A DNA stretch of 64,000 nt from Symbiodinium natans (Eukaryota; Sar; Dinophyceae; Suessiales; Symbiodiniaceae). A model generated the notes under the pieces. That model did not search any database. It saw nothing but the letters and a program-made list of their open reading frames with translations, and had not been told where the DNA came from. Numbering within the stretch: the stretch's first letter is position 1; the number at the start of each line of letters is the position of its first letter. The DNA lies in NCBI GenBank assembly GCA_905221605.1, contig CAJNDS010002209.1:1-64000 (forward strand). The letters run 5' to 3'. The position numbers and the translations under genes were made by a program. Below are positions 42,413-52,342 of this stretch, one piece after another.

Positions 42413-42732
42413 CAAATAAGTCGAGGCTTCTACTTGGGTTGGATTTTGGGATTAAGTATTGTTAACGTATGAGTCTGAGAAATTCTAGTTGTTGGGTTTT
42501 AACTGGTATCTTTCTCGAATGATTTCGATTATTTTTCGGGGTCATCAGATTTCATTGTTTTTATCTACTCTATCTTTAGGCTCCTATAGCTAACTTCACG
42601 CCTTTCGCGAAGTCAATTCGGTGTTGAGTCCGTTTCCGTGGTTCACCCTAAACCCCAAACCCTAAACCCTAAACCCAAAACCCTAACCCCTAACCCCTAA
42701 ACCCTAAACCCCAAACCCTAAACCGCCCGAAT

Positions 42733-42827
42733 CATCGCCAAGGTAGCCACTCAGCAGAGCAGCGATTGTCTTCTGCAAGGATTATGTACGAGCCGCAGTC
42801 AGCTTTCGTCTTGCATTCTGCCAGGGG
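42733..42827 (-). CDS. Candidate exon, unknown protein
   Basis: Minus strand TKADCGSYIILAEDNRCSAE then WLPW and a stop. A second frame (KTIAALLSGYLGDD) is open too. Confidence 0.4.
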
Positions 42828-42856
42828 TTTAGGGTTTTTTTTTTTTAACCGGAATC

Positions 42857-43095
42857 ACCTGTGCGCAGCAATAATGCTGTCCGGTCCGTGAAACTGTGTT
42901 GCTTAATGGCCTTTCCCCACTCAGACTGGTAGAACATAATGACGAGCATCACCAAATCTTTCCACCCATGGTCTGCATCACCACCACCACTACTTGCACC
43001 CCCCCTCAAACTTCCATTGACAACGTCGGTGCAGGAGACGTCCCCGACGTGGTAGGAGACGCCCCCGATGTGGTAGAAGACAACCCAGTGGGTTT
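42857..43095 (-). CDS. Long candidate exon, unknown protein
   Basis: Minus strand is open for about 79 codons: WVVFYHIGGVSYHVGDVSC, a Gly/Ser linker, then GWKDLVMLVIMFYQSEWGKA and IKQHSFTDRTALLLRTGDS. One of the longest clean exons in the window. It has no internal ATG start, so it is an internal exon. Family unknown. Confidence 0.55.
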
Positions 43096-43140
43096 AGGGT
43101 TTAGGGCCGAGGGTTTAGGGTTTAGGGTTTAGGGTTTAGG

Positions 43141-43238
43141 GTTACCAGGACAAGTCGCGCCCGCCGCTCCCTTCAAGCTTGTCGCAGATGAAGACAGCCA
43201 GCTCCGACGAACGCAGGAATACTCGCAAAGCAGGATGG
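43141..43238 (-). CDS. Candidate exon, unknown protein
   Basis: Minus strand HPALRVFLRSSELAVFICDK then LEGSGGRDLSW. Upstream neighbour of the 42857-43095 exon and probably the same gene. Confidence 0.5.
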
Positions 43239-43491
43239 TCCCTTGGGTTTAGGGTTTAGGGTTAGGGTTTAGGGTTTAGCGTTTAGGGGATGAGGTGTCC
43301 ACGGCTTTAGTTCAGGGTTTTGGGCTTTCGGTGCCCGACTTTTCGGGCGTTAGGGCTGTAGCATCCCTAAACCCTATAAACTTCAAACCTAGACCCTACA
43401 ACCCCATAAGCCTCTAACACCTAAACGCTGCCCAAAACAAGAGGGCCCCCTAAACCCTAAACCCTGAACCCTGAACCCTAAACCCAGCCTT

Positions 43492-43568
43492 GAGTACACT
43501 TCCTTCGAAGAGGTAGCGCTGAATTGACTCAAACTTCATCCACACCTTTGATTCGGGTTGGCGAGTGA
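43492..43568 (-). CDS. Candidate exon, unknown protein
   Basis: Minus strand RQPESKVWMKFESIQRYLFE GSVLK between arrays. Confidence 0.5.
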
Positions 43569-44167
43569 GGGTTTAGGGTTTAGGGTTGAGGGTTGAGGGT
43601 TTAAGATGTGTAGGGTGTAGAGTAAACTCCAGAAAGTTCGAACATGGTTTAAGGGTGATTAGAACTGGGATTGCCTTTAGCATACCTTTTGGGGTAAGGG
43701 TATAAGGATGTTCCTACTTTTTGAGTTTACTGTAGGGTTTGGGGCATAGAGTTAGGAGGTTTACTTTAAGGTTTATCAATCAGGGTTGCAGCTAGCTAAT
43801 ATGTTTGCAGAAATTGCAAGAACTGTGACTCCTGTTGTTTATGTGTGTTTGTTTATTCATTCATATACTCTGATGTGTCGTCTTGCTTTTGTGCATTTTT
43901 CGTGTGTGTGTGTGTCTTAGGAGGGTTGGTGCTGGCGTGAGGGGAGGTGATGGTTTGTTGTTGAGGATTGGGCCGGGGGGGGGGGGTGTCACACGAGCCT
44001 CAAGCCGAACTTCAACAAGCACGGGAAGCTCCTAAAATCAAGCGATGCAGGTGCCTCTAACACCGAAAATAAGGGACCCCTAATAGAGCCCCAACTAGTA
44101 GGATTCACTTGTAGTAAGGACCCCAAGAAGGTACCCCGAATTTCGGAAAACCTCCACATAAATAAGA

Positions 44168-44217
44168 CATTGAAGGCCACGCTCCCGGCTCACAAATTCC
44201 TCTGCCGTCTCCGGCTT
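44168..44217 (-). CDS. Candidate small exon
   Basis: Minus strand PNAKPETAEEFVSRERG before an inserted segment with CCCCGAATTTCGG. Confidence 0.35.
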
Positions 44218-44266
44218 AGCATTCGGTGTCGGGGATCAGGGTTCAGGGTCTGCAAGTTTCAGAGGT

Positions 44267-44386
44267 CTGCTTGGAGGTTGTTCATCAGGGTAGTTATGAG
44301 TAGGATTCTAAGTAGGGCAAGTATGGCTATAACCTAATTTAGGGGACGTACGACCCTACTTACAAGTGCCCTAATGAACCTCCACA
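44267..44386. mobile_element. Introner-like element, family A short form
   Basis: Ends CTGCTTGGAGGTTGTTCATC and GCCCTAATGAACCTCCACA. Confidence 0.6.
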
Positions 44387-44657
44387 TGAATGCTTCTGGG
44401 TTGGAGCTTTTCGCCAAGCCCCTGGCCCAAGCATGGATGTACTTCAGCTTCCTGTGGCCCGCCTGGCAGAGATATGCAGAGATCTGGAAACCCATGCATT
44501 GGGATGTTGCCCCTTCTAGTCCTTAAAAACAAATATAAGAAATCACGATAATCACTATTGAAGGACAGCTATTATAAGGAGGAACATCCCAACCCACGCC
44601 TTCTGACAAGGTGTCTGGTGACTGTGGGCGAATCATGCCCAACTACGATTGTTGAAA
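44387..44657 (+). CDS. Candidate plus-strand exons separated by a family C element
   Basis: Plus strand LELFAKPLAQAWMYFSFLWP then AWQRYAEIWKPM (44387-44498). A family C element follows at 44499-44592, then PTPSDKVSGDCGRIMPNYDC and a stop. Both borders of the first exon coincide with TIR elements. Trp/Tyr-rich, possibly membrane associated; family unknown. Confidence 0.45.
44499..44592. mobile_element. Introner-like element, family C, with diverged 8-bp flank repeat
   Basis: Ends TTGGGATGTTGCCCCTTCTAG and AAGGAGGAACATCCCAA. Flanked by CCCATGCA and CCCACGCC, which look like a diverged 8-bp target duplication. Confidence 0.7.
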
Positions 44658-44889
44658 TGCAGTGGAACGCAGCACCCAAATCAAAGCCATGGGCAAATAA
44701 CATCTCTCTCACCACGTAACATTCGCCTGGGAGTACGTGGCTGGAATTCAGACCCGGACTGAGCTGACAAAACAGCCAAGGGGTTTAGTCTAGGGTTTAG
44801 GGTTAAGGGTTAAGAGGTTAGGGGTTCAGGGTTCAGGGTTAAGGGTTAAGGGTTTAGGGTTCAGGGTTCAGGGTTAAGGGTTTCGGGTT

Positions 44890-44985
44890 TAGGGTTTAGG
44901 CTTCCTTGAGCACTCAGAAGATCGGAGCCAAGCACTTGCAACGTAAGCTGTCTGGCCTACAGACCGATTAACCTGTTTCTTGGTA
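44890..44985 (-). CDS. Candidate exon, strand ambiguous
   Basis: Minus strand VNRSVGQTAYVASAWLRSSE; plus strand ASLSTQKIGAKHLQRKLSG. One border is a family I element. Confidence 0.33.
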
Positions 44986-45076
44986 GGGAATGGGGGAACG
45001 AGGTACCCTACATACTCCCTTAAAGGGTATATATAGGGGCACATAGGGTACCCCATTTCCTCATTCCCTACTAAGA
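44977..45076. mobile_element. Introner-like element, family I
   Basis: Ends TTCTTGGTAGGGAATGGGGG and CATTCCCTACTAAGAACC; inside CCTTAAAGGGTATATATAGG. Confidence 0.7.
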
Positions 45077-45375
45077 ACCAGCCAGGTAAGTTGAGAGAGG
45101 GATACAGGGAGACAGGGAAACAGGGAGAGAAAGTACTGGTAAACAGGCACACTTGAGAAGAAACAACGGGAATACAAGAAGCACCCACACATACATATCC
45201 CATCCCGACAGTGAAGAGAGAAAGAGAGAGAGGGAGAGAAAGAGCGAGCGAGCGAGCGAGAGAGAAAGACAAATAGAAAGGAAGAAAGCTAGCAAAAGAA
45301 AGAAAGCAACAAAGCAACAAAGAAGCACACAATAAGAAAGAAAGCACGAAACAGACGCAAGAGACTGACCCATCC
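45075..45375. repeat. GA-rich low-complexity region
   Basis: Purine-rich (GAGA, GAAAG, GAGC) stretch. Its long open frames on both strands are compositional. Confidence 0.7.
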
Positions 45376-45382
45376 TCATAGG

Positions 45383-45453
45383 ACCCGTGCAATTCTTGCA
45401 AGCCCTGAAGCTCGAAGCACGAACTCACCATCCAACACCCTCTCAAATCGGTT
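45383..45453 (-). CDS. Candidate exon, unknown protein
   Basis: Minus strand FERVLDGEFVLRASGLARIA RVL then a stop; another frame has an ATG and is also open. Confidence 0.38.
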
Positions 45454-45649
45454 TAGGGTTTAGGGTTTAGGGTTTAGGGTTTAGGGTTTAGGGTTTAGGG
45501 TTTAGGGTTTAGGGTTTAGGGTACTGCCCTCGTTGCCCTCGCCAGAAACCACAAACACCAGCCTTAATCCTTAGTCACTTACACAGGCAACTACATCGCA
45601 ACACACTAGGACACTCAACTTAGGCATAACCCCACACCCCCAACCCTAA

Positions 45650-45753
45650 ACCCTTCTGGCTATTGGCAAAGTTTGCCGCCAGCCGAACTTTGCTGAGGTT
45701 TTCGGCTCAGGTTGCGCAGGCATGCCGAACTGAAGGCTGTCACTATCAGGATC
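45650..45753 (-). CDS. Candidate exon, strand ambiguous
   Basis: Minus strand PAQPEPKTSAKFGWRQTLPI; plus strand AIGKVCRQPNFAEVFGSGCA. Confidence 0.33.
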
Positions 45754-45869
45754 AGGGTTTAGGGTTTAGGGCTTAGGGTCCCTCATCTTAGGGGTCTCGG
45801 GCTTTAGGGTGAAGTAGGGCCCAGTAGGGCATTAAGGCTTAGGGCGCAAGCAGCCTAAATCCCACAAGC

Positions 45870-46018
45870 TGAACCTTGACACTTTGAAAGCAGATTCCTG
45901 GATCTCAAACAGCATACCTCACTCGATCTCTGCTTCTCCCAGGCCTAGACACCTCACTCTGCACAACGCACCTCAACCCAGAACTATAGATTCCCGAAGT
46001 TACCGGATGAAGAAATGA
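45870..46018 (+). CDS. Candidate plus-strand exon
   Basis: Plus strand LNLDTLKADSWISNSIPHSI continues about 29 codons to a stop. Just downstream a minus-strand stretch FNTLEYEAPDEAAD (46038-46085) also looks coding. Confidence 0.3.
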
Positions 46019-46686
46019 CGACCACATTGGCTTGTGCTTATAGAGACCCTAATCGGCCGCCTCGTCTGGCGCTTCGTACTCCAAGGTATTGAAGTTCCTG
46101 CTAGGGAGTTTTTGAGGAAGATTGAGGGATTTTAAGCAACAAAATAGGGAGTTCAAGAACAACTTAGGGGGTTTTCGGGAAAACTTAGGGTTGAAAGTTT
46201 GGGGTTTATGGTGAGCAAGGGGTCCTGCAGGGTTTCAGGCTGAGGAGGCTCTGTCTGCTACTTCGTTTGGGCTTTTGGGGTTCGTGTATGCGGTTTCAAA
46301 GTGGGTCGGGGCTGAAGCTTAGAGCTTTTGGGTTTTTAACTCTATGAGGTGGCAGAGAGTCGGAAGACAGCGAGAGAGAGACTGATGAGTTCCATTCAAA
46401 CTCAACATCCTAATCCTTCGACCCTGCAACCCTGCAACCCTCAACCCTTAACCCGGAATCCGAAATCTCAAAACCCCAGTTCAACCCTTAAACGCACCAA
46501 AGCATTGCAACATGAAAGCCCAGGGCCCACAACATTGTTTAGGGCTTATAGGGTTGAGCTTAGGGTTTAGGGTTTAGGGTTGAGGGTTGAGGGTTGAGGG
46601 TTTAGGGTTTAGGGTTTAGGTTTTAGGGTTTAGGGTTTAGGGTTTACGACCCAAAACTCTACAGCCCTAAACCCCCGACCAAACTT

Positions 46687-46748
46687 CCCAGCCAAGCTGC
46701 AGTGTGGGCAGACCTGTGCAAAGGATGTCCTGCATCAAGCGGGTCAAG
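46687..46748 (-). CDS. Candidate exon, unknown protein
   Basis: Minus strand TRLMQDILCTGLPTLQLGW between arrays. Confidence 0.4.
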
Positions 46749-47154
46749 GGTTTAGGGTTTAGGGTTTAGGGTTTAGGGTTTAGGGCTTATGGTTTGGGGT
46801 TTAGGGTTTAACTAAGAATTTAGGGTTGCAGATTCGCGCTTGTACAGAAAATCATGAACTGCTGTCGCGCATTGTTGTATCTACGCCTGAGTCTACACTT
46901 ACTTTTGGTTTTTGATCTATACTAATTGTTTTGACTCTATACTATTGATGTTACTTAAACTTTTCTTGGCCCGGGGGGGGGGGGGGGGGGGGGGGGGGGG
47001 TGGGGGGGCTGCCGCCTTAAGAACTGTCACTCACCCTTAGGAACGCACAGGTTTCAAGAACCATTGAACCCCAAACCCTAATTAACCACTAAACCTGTAT
47101 GCTAAACCCTAAACCGTGAATTGCAAGAACAAAGAAAAAAGATTACACTTGTAC

Positions 47155-47220
47155 CCGCAAGGCGGTCCACGGTGTACAAGTGGTACACGGTCACGAGGCC
47201 GGGGTAGCTCCTCAGGTGTA
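47155..47220 (-). CDS. Candidate exon, hydrophobic segment
   Basis: Minus strand LRSYPGLVTVYHLYTVDRLA. Resembles the exon at 31078-31140 in the order G-(L/M)-(V/L)-T-x-Y-H-(L/F)-Y-T-V. Confidence 0.5.
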
Positions 47221-47711
47221 AGGGTTAGGGTTTAGGGTTTAGGGTTTAGGGTTTAGGGCTTAGGGCTTAGGGCTTAGGGTTAGGGTTTAGGGTTTAGGGT
47301 TTAGGGTTTAGGGCTGGGGTTGAAGGTTTAGGGTCTATAGGGTATAGGGTTTAGTATTTAGGAGGGCTGAGGGCTAAGAACCCAAACAGCTTCTGTCCCT
47401 AAACCCTAGAAAAGAGACTTCCTCTTTACACCGCAAAAAAAAAGGTCAAAAGCTGAAGATGTAACGTTGGCTTTCGGGCTTTACGTGCTGAGGGTTCTTG
47501 GCAACCCTAAACCCTAAACCCTAAACCCTAAACCCTAAACCCTAGACCCTAAACCCTAAACCCTAAACCCTAAACCCTAAACCCTGAACCCTCAGGCCTA
47601 AGCGCGGAAGATGATTCAGGAGATCAACCCCAAGGCCTGAGACTTTTGGTGGGTTTCGGCTTAGGGTTGAGGATTTAGGGTTTAGGGTTTAGGGTTTAGG
47701 GTTTAGGGTGC

Positions 47712-47822
47712 AGGGTTTAGGAACACATCAGGTAGCTGTTCTTCCGGTAAGCGCATCCAACTCCAGCACTGTTCGGGACAGCTTCAGGGAAGGTTTTGCC
47801 AGGCAGGACGCCGTGTCTCAGA
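47712..47822 (-). CDS. Candidate exon, unknown protein
   Basis: Minus strand RHGVLPGKTFPEAVPNSAGV then GCAYRKNSYLM, stop-free over about 35 codons. Confidence 0.45.
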
Positions 47823-48063
47823 GGCATACAAGGGCACCACAGGGCATGCACACTACAAAGGGGAAACTGGCGTAGCTAGTCAGTTGTAAAACGTAGTCTT
47901 AACACCTAAGCTCTACGAAATCAAAATCCTAAACCCTAACCCCCTCTGGGGCAGCCTAACCCCTAAACCCTGAAACTCTTAAACCCTGAAATCCGAAACT
48001 CTGACATCCGAAACCCTAAATTCTGAAACCCTAAACCCTAAACTCTAAACCCTAAAGCCTACA

Positions 48064-48150
48064 CCCTCTGGGACAGCAGCTTGGATTGCTCAATCTCCAC
48101 GGTGTGGTCGAGGAATATCTGCGCAGCAGCGGATGCAGAGCAGCGTCGGC
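48064..48150 (-). CDS. Candidate exon, frame ambiguous
   Basis: One minus frame reads AQIFLDHTVEIEQSKLLSQ, the other starts with MADAALHPLLRRYSSTTPW. Confidence 0.4.
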
Positions 48151-48324
48151 CATATTCTTACATAAATCTTAAGGGGCTTACGAAGCCCTCCCGGGGATAA
48201 GGTTTAGGGTTTAGGGTTTAGGGTTTGGGGTTTAGGGTTTAGGGTTTAGGGTTTAGGGTTTAGGGTTTAGGGTTTAGGGTTTAGGGTTTAGGGTTTAGGG
48301 TTTAGGTTGTGGGCGGTGTAGGGT

Positions 48325-48425
48325 TTACTTGGAGCTTCATGGGTACTTATAAGTAAGGTGATAAGTAGGGTAACTGTGGCTTAGGGTACATAGTAATTAA
48401 TAGAACACTACTTATAAGTAACAAG
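48325..48425. mobile_element. Family A element, right end decayed
   Basis: Left end TTTACTTGGAGCTTCATGGG; core ATAAGTAGGGTAACTGTGG; no clear right end. Confidence 0.5.
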
Positions 48426-49094
48426 TGTATACACGCATCCTGCTATGCTAAACCCTAAGCCCTAAGCCCTAAGCCCTAAACAATAAACCCTAAACCCTAA
48501 ACCCTTTTGAGATGGGATCGGTGAGGAACAGTCCCTGGGTAGCACTTTTTCGGACCCTAAAGCCGGTTAGGGCCCAAGGCCTGCGGAGTACAAGATCAAA
48601 TAAAAACCCTCCCTGTTTTTTAGAGTTTAGGGTTTAGGGTTTAGGGTTTAGGGTGTAGGGTTTAGGGTGGAGTTTGGGCTCTACAACAAAGAGTACTAGA
48701 AACGGAGGTGTGACCTTGGCTGTACACGTTACACTACCGACACAACCCTAAACCCTAAACCCTAGACCCTTTTTGTATGGGCTGTAGGGACGCCTCGTCG
48801 CCTCTTTCGATTTCTCAGCCAAGCTGCCAGCTGGCTGGTTCTTTCGTAGGGAATGAGGTGTCCTATATAATCCCTTGAAGGGCATATATAGGGCCCTGAT
48901 TCAGGGACCTAAACCCTCAACCCTAAACCCCGAAAACTAAACCCTGAACCCTAATTCAGGGACCTAAACCCTAAACCCTAAACCCTAAACCCTAAACCCT
49001 GAACCCTGAACCCTGAACCCTGAACCCTGCGCCTGAACCCTGAACCCTGAACCCTGAACCCTGAACCCTAAACTAGATAGGGACCCTAATTCAA

Positions 49095-49445
49095 AGGGCC
49101 AGGGCAACTTGTGGTCAGCTCGTCTGGATGCACGAGTGGCATGGCTGCAAAGTCGCAGCACTTCTCCCCCAGGCCCTCCGGGCCTTCGTCCTCGCCCTCT
49201 TCGCCGTCCTCGCCCTCAGAAGGAGCAGCAACCGTGGTAAGCGGAAGGGCCACGCATGTCCAAGTCAGCAGCAGGCCCACCGCCGAAAAAGGAGCCTCCA
49301 CCACTGAACATAACGCTGGGGTTTAGGGTTTAGGGTTTAGGGTTTAGGGTTTAGGGTTTAGGGTTTAGGGTTTAGGGTTTAGGGTTTAGGGTTTAGGGTT
49401 TAACTTAACATAACGCTGGCCGTTTCAAAGGGTGTCACCTGGAAA
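49095..49445 (-). CDS. Exon split by a telomere-repeat array, plus acidic exon
   Basis: Minus strand 49445-49407 is open in only one frame (SFQVTPFETASVM). A TTTAGGG array (49320-49402) follows; then the 13-mer AACATAACGCTGG (plus-strand form) present at 49407-49419 recurs at 49307-49319 and the same frame continues MFSGGGSFFGGGPAADLDMR. Removing the array and one 13-mer copy restores one continuous frame. Further on, another frame reads APSEGEDGEEGEDEGPEGLG then KCCDFAAMPLVHPDELTTSC (about 49220-49100), which looks coding and implies a further splice. Family unknown. Confidence 0.5.
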
Positions 49446-49482
49446 CTCGTAGGGCCTGCTCACTGTGGACTCAGGCCCTGGG

Positions 49483-49600
49483 GCCTGGCGTAGCGCACTC
49501 TGCAGATGCCGTTGCGACAAACAACACTTCCTCTTTGCGTTCGAACCCCTGCCTGTAAGTGGAGCAATTCTTCTCAAAGGGCTTCATGGGCTTCAAGGGC
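49483..49600 (-). CDS. Candidate exon, unknown protein
   Basis: Minus strand KPFEKNCSTYRQGFERKEEV then LFVATASAECATPGPRA and a stop. A plus-strand ATG frame is open but poorer. Confidence 0.45.
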
Positions 49601-49739
49601 TTCAAGAATCTTTGTCAAGGGCCAAGGGTAAGCTACCTGTACAAACCTCGTATACACTCACAGTAATCTCTCAAGAAAACCCTACCCCCTGCCTAAACCC
49701 TAAACTTTAAACCCTAAACCCAAACCCTAAACCCCACAA

Positions 49740-49822
49740 AAGGTCCCGCCTCATCCACCACTCTGAGCGGAGTTTTGTAGGAGGGATCCTGGCGTTGCAT
49801 GGGCGCCGAGAGCCCGGAGCCT
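49740..49822 (-). CDS. Candidate exon, unknown protein
   Basis: Minus strand LSAPMQRQDPSYKTPLRVVD EAG; stop-free. Confidence 0.42.
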
Positions 49823-50029
49823 CAACCCAAACCCTCAACCCTAAGCCTGAATGCCTCATCTGAGGGTGCCAAGGACACTGAACCCCAAACCCTAAACCCT
49901 AACCCTAAACCCTAAACCCTAACCCCTAAACCCTAAACCCTAAACTCTGGCGCCTTCATTCAAGTCCTGGGTTTAGGGTCTTAAGGAATTAGGGTCTGAA
50001 GGGTCTGAAGGGTTCAGGGTGGGTCTGAG

Positions 50030-50128
50030 CGCCTACGGTCTCGGACACCTCGGGCAGTCCATGTCGCAGGTATAAAGGGGCTTTCAGCGGATGATGTTGG
50101 CAGCAAATTCACATCTATTCCGGTGTCA
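50030..50128 (-). CDS. Candidate exon, unknown protein
   Basis: Minus strand DTGIDVNLLPTSSAESPFIP then ATWTARGVRDR. Confidence 0.4.
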
Positions 50129-50251
50129 GGGAGTGCTTAGGGAACAACCCTCATGCCCGAAACGCGAGAAGCGGGCGTTTGAGGTTTGTACACGCTTTGG
50201 GGGTTTAGACAGCCTACCCTAAACCCCGAAACCGAAAACAAAGTTCGGGAT

Positions 50252-50329
50252 CAAACGCGTCGGGAGCGGGCGTAGGCTGGCGCTGGATAGCCCGGCCTCT
50301 CTTGAGTAGCTCTTGCGGAGGCCCCTGAA
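50252..50329 (-). CDS. Candidate exon, unknown protein
   Basis: Minus strand GPPQELLKRGRAIQRQPTPA PDAFDPE. Well-composed, stop-free. Confidence 0.5.
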
Positions 50330-50378
50330 CCCTAAGACTTAGGGTTTGGGGTTCAGGGTCGAGGGTTTTGGGTTTCGG

Positions 50379-50450
50379 GCCGGTCCAACATCTCGCAGTT
50401 CGGCCATGTGAGCAAAGTGTCGCAATCCCAGAGCATCTTAGTAACCCATG
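50379..50450 (-). CDS. Candidate exon, unknown protein
   Basis: Minus strand TKMLWDCDTLLTWPNCEMLD RPE. Its upstream side is the family E element at 50472-50581. Confidence 0.5.
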
Positions 50451-50471
50451 GCTATAGGTTTTGTTGGGTTA

Positions 50472-50581
50472 CTAGACCCAGGAGTAACCTACCAACACAA
50501 AGGGCACCCTTCTTGGGGTTTCAGGGGATTACAAGGGAGCCCCAATCCTAACAAAGGAAATGAGGGCCTACTCCGGGTCCC
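50472..50581. mobile_element. Introner-like element, family E
   Basis: Ends CTAGACCCAGGAGTAACC and GGGCCTACTCCGGGTCC; inside GGGCACCCTTCTTGGGG and CAAAGGAAATGAGG. Confidence 0.75.
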
Positions 50582-50745
50582 AGGTTAAGTAAGGGCGTTG
50601 AGGGAATTTGGCGTCCTTGTTATAAGGGAAGCCTACTATTTTGGGGTCTAGGTTATGGGTCCCTTATTTTCGTAAACTCCCACATAGGTTTTCTTGGGTT
50701 AAGTATGTAAGGGCATTGAAGGGAAGGGGGGGGGGCACTTGGTAC

Positions 50746-50902
50746 GGCGGGGGTTCATGGGGACGACTGTGAGCAAGGCACCCTCAATTCTGCCAAGCTC
50801 CGCTTGGCTACTTGAGGTTCGAAACCAAACTCGGTTTAGGGCTTAGGGTTTTGAACAACAAGGCTGCCTTGAGCCGTGGAAGGGAAAGACACTCTCTGAC
50901 TT
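50746..50902 (-). CDS. Two candidate small exons
   Basis: Minus strand VRECLSLPRLKAALLF (50862-50902) and QAELGRIEGALLTVVPMNPR (50746-50826); a second frame of the latter (VAKRSLAELRVPC) is also open. Confidence 0.38.
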
Positions 50903-50944
50903 AAACCCTAAACCCCAAACCCTACAAACCCTACAAAAACTACA

Positions 50945-51236
50945 AACCCCAAGCATCCCCGAGCGACGGCCCCCTGAGCCGGCGACTGGATCGTGGTCGA
51001 GGCGTCGACAACTCTTTGCATCTCCTCCCCATAGTTGGAGTGTCAGGGTTTAGGGTTTAGGGCTACTTGGAGTCTGATCATTGGGGTTATATGTACCCAT
51101 GAACCTCCCCCTGCTCTCTAAGGGTAGTTGCAGGGTCCCTTATAGTATGGGACGTTTAGGGTTTAGGGTTTGGGGCTTAGGGTTGAGAGTTTAGGGTATC
51201 TCCTCCCCATGCTCTCAAATACTCAAGGTAGTCGAA
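50945..51236 (-). CDS. Two exons with a 13-bp repeat at the junction
   Basis: Minus exon 51236-51190 reads GCKFDYLEYLRAWGGD. The sequence ATGGGGAGGAGAT at its end recurs at the start of the next island (near 51038), which then reads in phase AKSCRRLDHDPVAGSGGRRS. Between them lie TTTAGGG units and a partial family A element (51063-51107). A second frame of the 3' island (NYGEEMQRVVDASTTIQ) is also open. Confidence 0.45.
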
Positions 51237-51469
51237 CTTGCACCCCTAAGGATGCGCCCCTGAGAGGTTTCGCAACCGTTATCCGTCCAACCCAGAACCC
51301 TAAACCCTAAAAAGCTTGACATGTGAAATCTGTAATCCTCACCTTAGCGGCTTTAGGGCTTAGGGTTTCTTCTTGGGGTGTTCAGGGAAGCCCTAGCCCC
51401 TAAACCCCGAACCGTAGACCCTAAACCCTAAACCCTAAACCTTAAGGCTCCTAACTCCCCCCCCTAAAG

Positions 51470-51577
51470 CCCATGACTGTCCCGCAGGCCTCCTCAGTCA
51501 CGGCTCGTCTGCACACCTGGGTTTAGGGTTTAGGGTTTAGGGGTTACCTGGCAGCAGACTTCATGTTCATAATCCCT
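51470..51577 (-). CDS. Two candidate small exons
   Basis: Minus strand DYEHEVCCQ followed by GTAACC (51548-51577), and QVCRRAVTEEACGTVMG (51470-51522). Confidence 0.4.
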
Positions 51578-51711
51578 GAAGGGGTTTAGGGTTTTGGGGT
51601 TGAGGGTTGAGGGTTTAGGGCGCCCTTAAAACCCCTAAAGCCCCCCCCCCCCCCCAAAACAAAAAAAAACTAAAACTAAATGAACCCCTAAATACTCGCC
51701 CCAACCCTTTT

Positions 51712-51772
51712 GGGTTCCCATTATAAGGCAGCACCCTTTAAAAGGGAGGGGCCCTAATTTAGAGAACTACCC
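51712..51772. mobile_element. Introner-like element, family H
   Basis: TTTTGGGTTCCCATTATAAGG, GCAGCACCCTTTAAAAGGG and GCCCTAATTTAGAGAACT, as at 18.85 kb. Confidence 0.5.
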
Positions 51773-51941
51773 CAATATTAGCCCTAAACCCAAAACCCAA
51801 AACCCTAAACCCCAAACCCGAAACCCTACACCCCTAAACCCCTAAACCCCTAAACCCCAAACCCAAACCCCAAACCCTAAACCCCAAACCCGAAACCCGA
51901 AACCCCAAACCCTAAACCCTAAACCCTAAACTCTAAACCCG

Positions 51942-52050
51942 AAGCTGGCGCCTCGTGGAGGTTCTCCTCCAAAGGCATCTCGCTCAGCTGAAGTTTTTCA
52001 GAGAGCAAGCCTTGCCACCGTTGAGGGCCAATAGGGGGGCTAGCAGGGGT
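51942..52050 (-). CDS. Candidate exon, unknown protein
   Basis: Minus strand PQRWQGLLSEKLQLSEMPLE then ENLHEAPAS, about 35 codons, charged. Confidence 0.52.
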
Positions 52051-52147
52051 TTCGGGTTTAGGGTTTAGGGTTTAGGGCTTAGGGTTTAGGGCTTAGAGTC
52101 TAAGGGATTTAGGGTGTAGGGTCTAGGGCTAACTAGGGGTAGGGTTT

Positions 52148-52342
52148 ATGGGATTCCAAACTCCATGCCTTGCAAAAAGAAGCGCGCAATGATTCTGCAC
52201 AGTTAGCATGGGTCTTGTGCGTCATGATTTCAGCACTAAGCCCTAAAACCTAAACCCTAAACGCCATGCTGTTCTGACGGTCGAGACTCACACCGCTTTG
52301 CCCAGGCTTTGCCGCTGCTGCGCGCTTGAGACTCTTAGGAAC
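52148..52342 (-). CDS. Two candidate exons
   Basis: Minus strand SLKRAAAAKPGQSGVSLDRQ NSMAF (52265-52342), then THKTHANCAESLRASFCKAW (52148-52240). An (AC)n microsatellite at 52352-52402 lies just upstream. Confidence 0.48.

Noticed and set aside
45071-45446. Open frames of 102 and 185 codons, minus strand
   Set aside because: Mostly Ser/Leu runs from a GA-rich low-complexity tract; only the end near 45383-45453 looks coding.
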